NCBI GenBank assembly: GCA_024404245.1
Contig: JAKSQH010000002.1
Span: 1 to 64,000 of the forward strand
Direction: 5' to 3'
DNA: 64,000 nt
DNA from: Clostridia bacterium
GTDB taxonomy: Bacteria > Bacillota > Clostridia > Christensenellales > Aristaeellaceae
Shown: positions 16,384 to 22,993 of the stretch, in pieces
How the letters are laid out: each line of letters starts with the position of its first letter
Position numbering within the stretch: position 1 is the first letter of the stretch
Position numbers and translations under genes: made by a program
The notes under the pieces: model-generated
Told to the model about the DNA's origin: nothing
Databases searched by the model: none
The model's input: the letters and a program-made list of their open reading frames with translations, nothing else

Positions 16384-17069
16384 TGAATATGAATATGCTG
16401 GCGGAACGGATCGAACTGATCAGAAACAATCTGGCTGTAGCGTCGGAAGGAAAGTATCCTGTTCCGGAACTGATCGGCGTGACAAAGACACACACGGCGG
16501 AAGAAATACTGCCGCTGGAACAGCTGGGTGTCAGGCTCATCGGTGAGAACCGTGTACAGGAACTGATGAGCAAGATCGACGCGCTGGAAGGGCGGTTCGG
16601 CATTCATCTCATCGGTCGCCTGCAGCGAAATAAAGTGAAGTACATCGCGGACCGTGTTGATATGATACAGTCTGTTGATTCCGTTGAGCTGGCGGAAGAG
16701 ATATCCCGCAGATGTGCCGCTTGCGGCAGAGTGATGCCGGTGCTGGTGGAAGTAAACCCGGCGGGAGAGAAGCAAAAAGGCGGTGTTTCCTTTTCACAGA
16801 CACGGCCGTTGCTTGAAGAGATCCGTAAATTCGAGGGAATCCGCGTGGAAGGATTAATGGCTGTGATGCCGCAAACTGACGATGAGGAAGTTCTGGACAG
16901 CCTGTTTTCCGAAACCAGGAAGCTGTTTGAACATATACGGGATGAGGCGCCTGAAGGTGTTGCCATGCGGGAGCTGAGCATGGGCATGAGCGGCGATTAC
17001 ATGATTGCAGCACGGCACGGCGCGACAATGGTACGTATAGGGAGCGCCGTTTTCGGCCCGCGTAACTGA
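16383..17069 (+). CDS. yggS: YggS-family pyridoxal phosphate homeostasis protein
   Basis: 228 residues. A single-domain alanine racemase-like TIM barrel: the PLP lysine is Lys35 in LIGVTKTHTAEEI, and FGIHLIGRLQRNKVK and ELSMGMSGDYMIAARHG are family signatures. YggS/PLPBP proteins bind PLP and balance B6 vitamers and amino acid pools without a known enzymatic reaction. It sits directly before sepF, the order seen as ylmE-ylmF in Gram-positive division clusters. TGATG overlap with the upstream gene implies coupled translation. Confidence 0.93.
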   Translation: MNMNMLAERIELIRNNLAVASEGKYPVPELIGVTKTHTAEEILPLEQLGVRLIGENRVQELMSKIDALEGRFGIHLIGRLQRNKVKYIADRVDMIQSVDSVELAEEISRRCAACGRVMPVLVEVNPAGEKQKGGVSFSQTRPLLEEIRKFEGIRVEGLMAVMPQTDDEEVLDSLFSETRKLFEHIRDEAPEGVAMRELSMGMSGDYMIAARHGATMVRIGSAVFGPRN

Positions 17070-17089
17070 GTAAAGGGGAGAAAAAACAT

Positions 17090-17932
17090 ATGTCGATAAA
17101 GGAAATCAAGGACCGGCTGACAAACCGGTTCGCAAACCGCGGTCCGAAGGATTTTGCCAAACGTCCGGACGGAGGAACAAGCTGCTACCGCCCCTTCCAG
17201 AAAAGAAGCACCGCGGCGGAGGAAAACGGAACAACGGTTGATCAGATTCCGTACGCGCATACAGGCTTTACCGGTATGAATCCGCCGTCCGAAGAAGGAA
17301 CATTTTCATCCAGACCCGGGCAGAACGAAAGTGAAACACCGTACAACGCTTTCGGAGGATACGGTGCCCCGCTGACGCAGAATACGGCGCCGCGGAATGA
17401 AACGGGATACCGTAACAACGGAGCGCAGGACAATATATCCTATATGCCGGGCGTGTTCAGCCAGGCGGGGACGGGTATCGGAGCGACGGTTGAAACGGTC
17501 AATATTGTGACGATGACCTCACTGCGCAGTTGCTATGACGCGATTGCGTCGATGAAAAACGGTGAGATACTGATTCTGAGTATGGACGCGATTGCCAATG
17601 ACGGAGAGGTGACCCGCTGCCAGGATATGCTGGCGGGAGCCGCTTTTACCCTCGGCTGTACGGTGCGTCCGCTCGCCGGAACCAGAATGATTCTTGTGGC
17701 ACCGGCAAGTGTAAGAATTCTGCCCGCAGAACGCGAACGGGTACAGCCGCTGTGGCAACCGCAACCGGTCTACGCGCAGCCCGCGGCGCCGGCGGCGGAT
17801 CAGCCGAGGCAACGCAGGGCGGTTCAGAACTATGACCTTTACGGGAACACCTCCGCCGGGGTCAATCCCTATACGGGCAGAACGCCCGTAACAGCGGGTG
17901 AATATACCAATTACGGCGGATATGGATACTAA
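17090..17932 (+). CDS. sepF: Cell division protein SepF
   Basis: 280 residues, longer than the usual 150 or so. An N-terminal amphipathic helix (MSIKEIKDRLTNRF) would bind membrane. A disordered Asn/Gly/Pro-rich linker spans about 25-135. The SepF core is at about 136-210: VETVNIVTMTSLRSCYDAI, then DMLAGAAFTLGCTV. A Gln/Pro/Tyr-rich tail follows. SepF polymerises and tethers FtsZ to the membrane at the septum. RBS AAAGGGGAG precedes ATG 17090. The expanded linker and tail are unusual relative to B. subtilis SepF. Confidence 0.9.
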   Translation: MSIKEIKDRLTNRFANRGPKDFAKRPDGGTSCYRPFQKRSTAAEENGTTVDQIPYAHTGFTGMNPPSEEGTFSSRPGQNESETPYNAFGGYGAPLTQNTAPRNETGYRNNGAQDNISYMPGVFSQAGTGIGATVETVNIVTMTSLRSCYDAIASMKNGEILILSMDAIANDGEVTRCQDMLAGAAFTLGCTVRPLAGTRMILVAPASVRILPAERERVQPLWQPQPVYAQPAAPAADQPRQRRAVQNYDLYGNTSAGVNPYTGRTPVTAGEYTNYGGYGY

Positions 17933-17959
17933 TCAACCGATTGATGAAGGAGGAGCAAT

Positions 17960-18418
17960 ATGGAACGCATTACCGTAGACCTGATCAGCAGCAAGGAATT
18001 CACCTTCGAAAACCGCGGATATAACAGGAAGGAAGTTGACGAGTTCCTGGATGAGATCTGTGACGAGATGGAGCAGATGGAAAAAGAAATCGCGACGCTC
18101 CGGCAGCAGAACGCGGTTGTCCGTGCTCCCGCTCCGGCAACGGACATGAATGAAGTGAACAGCTTCAGGGAAATACTGGAAATGGCCCGGAAAGTCAAGG
18201 ATGAAACCATCCGGAAGGCTCAGGAGGATGCCGACGCGATCCGCGCGAAAGCACAGATTGATGCCGAGGAACGCATGGACGGCATCGGTGAAGAACGTGA
18301 ACAGCTTAACCGTGAACTTGAGGCGCTGCGGAAAGTGGTTGCCGATTATCGCGCGTCTTTTGAAGCGCTTCTTCAGGCACAGCAGGACGCGCTTGATAAG
18401 GCAACGGATCTTTTCTGA
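17960..18418 (+). CDS. divIVA: DivIVA-domain cell division/polarity protein
   Basis: 152 residues. The N-terminal lipid-binding DivIVA motif is clear (ITVDLISSKEFTFENRGYN, then EVDEFLDEI), followed by two heptad coiled-coil stretches (residues about 28-60 and 75-145), split by a short Ala/Pro linker. DivIVA binds negatively curved membrane and recruits septum and pole proteins. It follows sepF by 27 bp with RBS AAGGAGGAGC. This is the conserved division cluster order. Confidence 0.92.
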   Translation: MERITVDLISSKEFTFENRGYNRKEVDEFLDEICDEMEQMEKEIATLRQQNAVVRAPAPATDMNEVNSFREILEMARKVKDETIRKAQEDADAIRAKAQIDAEERMDGIGEEREQLNRELEALRKVVADYRASFEALLQAQQDALDKATDLF

Positions 18419-18448
18419 GTTAAAAACTGAAGGAAAGAGGGGCAACGT

Positions 18449-19339
18449 ATGTTCGGACACAGAAGCGACGGAAGACGGCTGTCAGATGTGGATCCCATTG
18501 TTCGGGTAACTCCTTATCTGATGCCCATGCGCTGCGATTCGATGGTCAACCTTGAGCATAAGCTTGATTATGAGCAGCTTGCCAGATATATCGCGGCAAA
18601 GAGCGCTGAAGGGGAAAAAGTCACCTTTATGCAGATTATTATTGCCGCGTATGTGCGTACGATCAGTCAGCACCCGGAAATCAACCGCTTTATCATGAAC
18701 AAGCAGTACTACGCGAGGAACAACTGCTCAGTTTCCTTTACGATGCTGAAGAACCCGCAGGATCACAACAGTAACGAAACGACCTGCAGAATTCTGTTTG
18801 ACCTGACGGATACCCTGTTTGACGTGCGTGACCGCATGAATGCCGCGGTTGAGGCCAACAGGGGCGACGCGGCGGACGATGCTTTTGTGGTAAAGCTGGC
18901 TTCATTCGCTTTGTCCGTACCCGGGCTGGCGACCTTTATGGCTGCCGTTGTGAAGCTGCTGGACCGTTACGGCCTGTGCCCGAAGGCACTGACCGATGAA
19001 CTGCCTTTCTACTCCGGCATGTTCATAACCAACAACGCGTCCATCGGGCTTCACCATGTATGGCACCATATTTACAATTTCGGCAATGTAAGCATGTTCA
19101 TCGGAATGGGCATGGTTATGAAAGAGGCGACCGTGGACGCGAACGGGAATGCCCGGATGAAGCGCTGGCTTCCCCTGGGTATCACCGTGGATGAACGGGT
19201 ATGCTCCGGCGCGCATTATGCCGCGTTCTTCGCGGATATCACCAAATATATGGCGCATCCGGAGATGCTCGAAACGCCGCCGGAGGAAGTTCTTTTTGAT
19301 AAAGGCGTTGAGTATCACGTCGCGAAGATTGCCAAATGA
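18449..19339 (+). CDS. 2-oxoacid dehydrogenase E2 / CAT-fold acyltransferase-like protein, catalytic motif lost
   Basis: 296 residues resembling only the catalytic domain of E2 dihydrolipoyl acyltransferases (FMQIIIAAYVRTISQHPEINRF, and WLPLGITVDERVCSGAHYAAFF near 240-262). It has no lipoyl or E1/E3-binding domain. The family active-site motif DHRxxDG is changed to DERVCSG, so the catalytic His is Glu and the Asp is Ser. Transacylase activity by the known mechanism is therefore unlikely. It follows divIVA by 30 bp with RBS AAAGAGGGG and ends the division operon at a strong terminator. Function unknown. Confidence 0.7.
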   Translation: MFGHRSDGRRLSDVDPIVRVTPYLMPMRCDSMVNLEHKLDYEQLARYIAAKSAEGEKVTFMQIIIAAYVRTISQHPEINRFIMNKQYYARNNCSVSFTMLKNPQDHNSNETTCRILFDLTDTLFDVRDRMNAAVEANRGDAADDAFVVKLASFALSVPGLATFMAAVVKLLDRYGLCPKALTDELPFYSGMFITNNASIGLHHVWHHIYNFGNVSMFIGMGMVMKEATVDANGNARMKRWLPLGITVDERVCSGAHYAAFFADITKYMAHPEMLETPPEEVLFDKGVEYHVAKIAK

Positions 19340-19340
19340 A

Positions 19341-19379
19341 TAAACGAAAGCGCGGATCGGCGATCCGCGCTTTCGTTTA
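19341..19379. terminator. Strong bidirectional terminator
   Basis: An 18-bp perfect stem around a 3-nt loop (TAAACGAAAGCGCGGATC and its complement), flanked by A-rich and T-rich ends. It separates the converging acyltransferase-like and radical SAM genes, whose minus-strand stop falls at 19381. Confidence 0.92.
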
Positions 19380-19380
19380 T

Positions 19381-20265
19381 TCAGACAAAACTTTCGGCCG
19401 CGTTAAAAACAGGAATGAAATCACGGTCGGCAGAGTCGGGCTCCTGGAGAAAACCGGGCAAACCGAGTGAAATCATATGATCCCTGACGCGTATGTATTC
19501 AGCATCCGTGATACGCCGGTTCAACCCGGGTATTGAAACGTTGTTGCAGGGAATATACTGCCGCATAAGACTCACGGGAATCCCCTCCGGAAGTTCGTCC
19601 CGGACCCACGTGAGCAGCCGGCAGCTTTCCGAAGTGAGGCCCGGCAGAATCAGGTGGCGGATCAGAACGCCGCGCGTCATAATGCCGTTTTCATCATACG
19701 TACACGGCCCGGCCTGTGAGACCATTTCTTTGATCGCGGCTGACGCGACAGTGAAATAGTCAGGCGCTTTCGCGCACAAGGCTCCCATGCGGGTTGACCA
19801 GTGTTTCAGATCCGGCAGCCAGACATCGATAACATCTTTCAACATGCGAATTGTATCTACCGATTCATAACCGGATGTGTTCCAGACCAGCGGAACAGGC
19901 GGACGGTACAGCTCCAGTGCTTCCAGAACGCGGGGTACGAACGGGGTGGCGGTGATAAAGCTGACGGTATGCATTCCGGCGTCTGTCAGCCGGCGCATCG
20001 CGTCCGCCAGCTGCGCCGGGGTAAACGTACGGCCTTCATTGCGGTGCGAAATATCCGCGTTCTGGCAATACGCGCAGCGCAAAGTGCATCCGCTGAAAAA
20101 TACAGCGCCTGTGCCGTTTACTCCGCTGATCGGAGGTTCCTCCCAAAGATGCGGGGCGATACGCGCTATACGCATACCGGACGGCATACCGCAGAACCCT
20201 TTGCCGGTCTGTTCGTCACGGACCGCCGCGCACGCGCGGGGACACAGGGTGCAGGACTTGGTCAT
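19381..20265 (-). CDS. Radical SAM protein of the PflX/pyruvate formate-lyase-activase-like group
   Basis: 294 residues. The 4Fe-4S/SAM site GCTLRCAYCQN (CxxxCxxC) is near 55-65. An N-terminal CTLCPRACAAVRDEQTGKGFC stretch, in two cysteine clusters, suggests an extra Fe-S site. GAVFFSGC and VLIRHLILPG are family landmarks of COG1313 (PflX). These proteins are usually annotated as activase-like but lack an identified substrate. It is the last gene of a four-gene overlapping operon and its ATG shares 4 nt with the SDR stop. No glycyl radical enzyme is nearby. Confidence 0.82.
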   Translation of the reverse strand: MTKSCTLCPRACAAVRDEQTGKGFCGMPSGMRIARIAPHLWEEPPISGVNGTGAVFFSGCTLRCAYCQNADISHRNEGRTFTPAQLADAMRRLTDAGMHTVSFITATPFVPRVLEALELYRPPVPLVWNTSGYESVDTIRMLKDVIDVWLPDLKHWSTRMGALCAKAPDYFTVASAAIKEMVSQAGPCTYDENGIMTRGVLIRHLILPGLTSESCRLLTWVRDELPEGIPVSLMRQYIPCNNVSIPGLNRRITDAEYIRVRDHMISLGLPGFLQEPDSADRDFIPVFNAAESFV

Positions 20266-20996
20266 AACACAAAACCACCGTTCACGCCGATCACCTGACC
20301 GGTAATAAATGATGAGGCCGGATCGGCCAGAAACAGCACGGTTTTCGCGATTTCATCAGGGGTTCCGACGCGACCGAGAGGTGTTTCGTCCTCAAGCGCG
20401 CGGATATCCTCCGCGGAAAGACGGCTGTTCATCTCCGTATCAATAACGCCCGGGGCGACACAGTTAACGCGGATGCCCGAAGGACCGACTTCCGCCGCCA
20501 GCGCTTTCGTAAAGCCGATTACACCGGCTTTGGCGGCTGAATAGGCCACTTCACAGGAGGCGCCTGTCTGCCCCCACATGGATGAAATATTGATGATGCA
20601 GCCGGAACGGCGCGAGATCATCCCGGGGAGAACGGCTTTTGACAGCAGAAAAACGGAACGGAGATCCGTATTCATGACCGCGTCCCATTCCGCGACCGAC
20701 ATATCGGTCAGCAACCCCGTCCAGGCGATTCCCGCGTTATTCACGAGCACGTCAATATGACGGTATGTATCAAGCAGTTCCGAAAGGACACGGCCGACGT
20801 CTGACGGGTCCTGAACATCGCATTTGCGCGCGCTGACATCCAGACCGGAGGATGTGAGATCACGCGCGAGATCCGCGGCTCTGCTGTCAGAAAGGTGATA
20901 CAAAAACACAACAGAGTACCCGCTTTCCGCAAGCACACGTACGCATGACGCACCGATACCCCTGCTGCCGCCGGAAACAAGCGCGACCCGCCGCAT
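20262..20996 (-). CDS. Short-chain dehydrogenase/reductase, FabG-like
   Basis: 244 residues. Rossmann motif SGGSRGIG (TGxxxGIG type) near residue 8-15, VLVNNAGIAWTG, catalytic Ser in INISSMWGQ, and YSAAKAG carrying Tyr and Lys. The C-terminal VIGVNGGFVL is typical of 3-oxoacyl-ACP reductases. It could be FabG or a paralogue; there are no other fatty acid synthesis genes near it. The start overlaps the Lgt-like stop (TGATG) and its stop overlaps the radical SAM start (ATGA), so it is embedded in a coupled operon. Confidence 0.85.
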   Translation of the reverse strand: MRRVALVSGGSRGIGASCVRVLAESGYSVVFLYHLSDSRAADLARDLTSSGLDVSARKCDVQDPSDVGRVLSELLDTYRHIDVLVNNAGIAWTGLLTDMSVAEWDAVMNTDLRSVFLLSKAVLPGMISRRSGCIINISSMWGQTGASCEVAYSAAKAGVIGFTKALAAEVGPSGIRVNCVAPGVIDTEMNSRLSAEDIRALEDETPLGRVGTPDEIAKTVLFLADPASSFITGQVIGVNGGFVL

Positions 20997-21928
20997 CAGG
21001 AAAGCCTCCTTTGTCTGAAACCGGTAATGCCGATTACGACCAGCGTGAGGATCATAATACCGTAATCAACGGGAATCGGAACATCCGGGAGCTTATCCAG
21101 CGCGAACTCCACGCCGACATCAATCACAAGCATGGCGCAGACCAACCATACCGGACGGAGATCGCGCCTGCCGGTTCTTCTGCCGCGGAGAACACACCAG
21201 AAAACCGTGAGCGCAAGCAGACCTACAGCACACGCCAGCTGTTCCACGCGGACAAAGCCCCAGCGGATGGACTGATTATGCAGACTCTCCAGAAAAATCT
21301 GCATATCCATCAGCAGAAATGCGGCCCAAAGAAAACGTCCCGCGTAGGCGCTGTCCGCCGTGATCCGCTTTCCGTCGCGCGACGCGGTGATGATAAACAC
21401 AATAAGGGCAGCGACTGCTTCAAACACGAATATCGCGAGATACGGCATATCCCAGCGGTCCTGCACGGCCACCGGGAAAAAGCAGTACCATGCTTCAGGG
21501 TCAAGGTCAATTCCGAAACCGATCTGGCCGTGCCTGATGAAGCGGTTGGTCAGGAAATACTCCGCGGCACGCGCGATCACAATGAGAAGGGTGCCCGGAA
21601 GCGCGAATATATCCAGAGATTGATACATGCCGATACCGGTAAGGCGGCCGGCCAGGACAAAACCGACGCAGACACCGACGCAGCCCCCGAAGAACGAAAA
21701 GTGCTCGGCATTGATCAGCGTCAGCGCGCCCGCCCCGTATTGCGAGAACTCACCGGATGCCATGGGCAGCACATAGAAAAGCTTCGCGAAAACAAACCCG
21801 GAAACGGCACAGATGAAATAAGCCGGGAGAACTGTGATCGCAGGTCTGCCGGAACGGCGGAGAAGAACGGCCGCGAACACCATGCACAGGGCAAGCCCCG
21901 ACGCCATGATAATCGGATATGCAGTCAT
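20996..21928 (-). CDS. Divergent prolipoprotein diacylglyceryl transferase (Lgt)-like membrane protein
   Basis: 310 residues, about seven membrane helices. The layout follows Lgt, with FFGGCVGVCVGFVLAGRLTG standing where Lgt has its GGL...GG helix. The Lgt signature GRIGNFINGE is replaced by ARAAEYFLTNRF, leaving the Arg and one Asn but not the Gly-Asn core. Lipidation activity is therefore uncertain; it may be a paralogue with a changed substrate. True Lgt was not seen in the window. ATGA overlap with the LRR gene and TGATG with the SDR gene. Confidence 0.65.
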   Translation of the reverse strand: MTAYPIIMASGLALCMVFAAVLLRRSGRPAITVLPAYFICAVSGFVFAKLFYVLPMASGEFSQYGAGALTLINAEHFSFFGGCVGVCVGFVLAGRLTGIGMYQSLDIFALPGTLLIVIARAAEYFLTNRFIRHGQIGFGIDLDPEAWYCFFPVAVQDRWDMPYLAIFVFEAVAALIVFIITASRDGKRITADSAYAGRFLWAAFLLMDMQIFLESLHNQSIRWGFVRVEQLACAVGLLALTVFWCVLRGRRTGRRDLRPVWLVCAMLVIDVGVEFALDKLPDVPIPVDYGIMILTLVVIGITGFRQRRLS

Positions 21929-22833
21929 CGTTTGGCCTCCGGATCAAAAGGAATGTATACGCCGGTCTTGAACATCTCAAAAATCGTGTCATAGTGGGTG
22001 CCCGGATCACGCCATGTACCGAGCGTGGAGTAATGGGTGGAGTCAACATGCGTATCCGGATGGTGCTCGATCAGCGCGTTTACGACATCCTTCGGAACGG
22101 GAGATGAATCAGAATAGTTATTGCTGTTGTACAGCCAGAGACGCTGCAGCACGGGAAGGTCGTAGATCGGTGACCAGTCACTGATTCTGTTGAAGCAGAT
22201 ATTCAGATCCAGCAGCGCGGTGCAGTTGGCCAGCGGTGAAATATCCGTGATTTTGTTCTTAAAAAGCTCAACATACTCAAGATCCTTCAGGGAACCGACC
22301 GGTGTGATGTCCGTAATGGCGTTGCAGGCAACGATCAGCACCTTCAGGTTCGGCAGATCGTAGAGGAAGGACAGATCATCGACCCCGTTATGCCCGATAT
22401 CCAGCGCGAGCAGGTTTTTGCAGTATTTGAGAATCGAAAAATCATTGGAGGTATGATGTACCGATCTGTTGTTATGCAGTGTGGAAAATGCGGTCGCATC
22501 GGTACGGATCAGGTGGGAACCGTCTTTCGCGGCGATTTCCATCGTCCAGCCGAAAGTTATATCCGGAAAGGCTTCGGCAAGCCTGTCGATGTTCTTTTTC
22601 CTGATTTTTGTTGTAAACATATCGACCGACTTCACATTCGGAAGGGCGGACAGGAAATCGATAAACGCGTCATAATCCTTGACATAGGTATCACCCATGT
22701 CGATATACTCCGTATCGGCCGGAACGGAGAAGGATGTGCCCTTCAGTGTGACGGTGACCGGCTCTTCCGCGGAAACGGCAGAGACGGAAAAAACGCACAG
22801 AGCAAGCAGCACAAAACATATCAGTCTGCGCAT
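21925..22833 (-). CDS. Secreted leucine-rich repeat protein
   Basis: 302 residues. Signal peptide MRRLICFVLLALCVFSVSAVSAEE with a cut after VSA. The mature part contains internalin-like 22-residue repeats between about 125 and 260 (LLALDIGHNGVDDLSFLYDL, DITPVGSLKDLEYVELFKNK, DISPLANCTALLDLNICFNR). No lipobox, anchor or membrane helix after the signal, so it is released or held by partners. ATG at 22833 follows GGAGGG. It is the first gene of a four-gene overlapping operon with an Lgt-like membrane protein, an SDR and a radical SAM protein. Repeat binding partner unknown. Confidence 0.85.
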   Translation of the reverse strand: MRRLICFVLLALCVFSVSAVSAEEPVTVTLKGTSFSVPADTEYIDMGDTYVKDYDAFIDFLSALPNVKSVDMFTTKIRKKNIDRLAEAFPDITFGWTMEIAAKDGSHLIRTDATAFSTLHNNRSVHHTSNDFSILKYCKNLLALDIGHNGVDDLSFLYDLPNLKVLIVACNAITDITPVGSLKDLEYVELFKNKITDISPLANCTALLDLNICFNRISDWSPIYDLPVLQRLWLYNSNNYSDSSPVPKDVVNALIEHHPDTHVDSTHYSTLGTWRDPGTHYDTIFEMFKTGVYIPFDPEAKR

Positions 22834-22854
22834 CGTGATCCCTCCATTAATATG

Positions 22855-22883
22855 ATACTAAAGGATACCATATCAGCCTGCAA
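22855..22883 (-). promoter_or_regulatory. Promoter of the LRR/Lgt-like/SDR/radical SAM operon
   Basis: Minus strand TTGCAG (22878-22883), 17-bp spacer, TAGTAT (22855-22860), about 22 bp before the start codon. Confidence 0.55.
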
Positions 22884-22923
22884 GAAACAAGTGGATGCAT
22901 TGCCCGCGGAAGAAAAACCGGGG

Positions 22924-22952
22924 TTGTGACAAAACACGATTTGGGCTATAAT
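22924..22952 (+). promoter_or_regulatory. Promoter of the PQQ-propeller membrane protein gene
   Basis: TTGTGA (22924-22929), 17-bp spacer, TATAAT (22947-22952), 42 bp before the TTG start. Confidence 0.75.
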
Positions 22953-22993
22953 AATGAACGGTCTATACAGAAAAACAAAAGGAGCAAAGAGCC

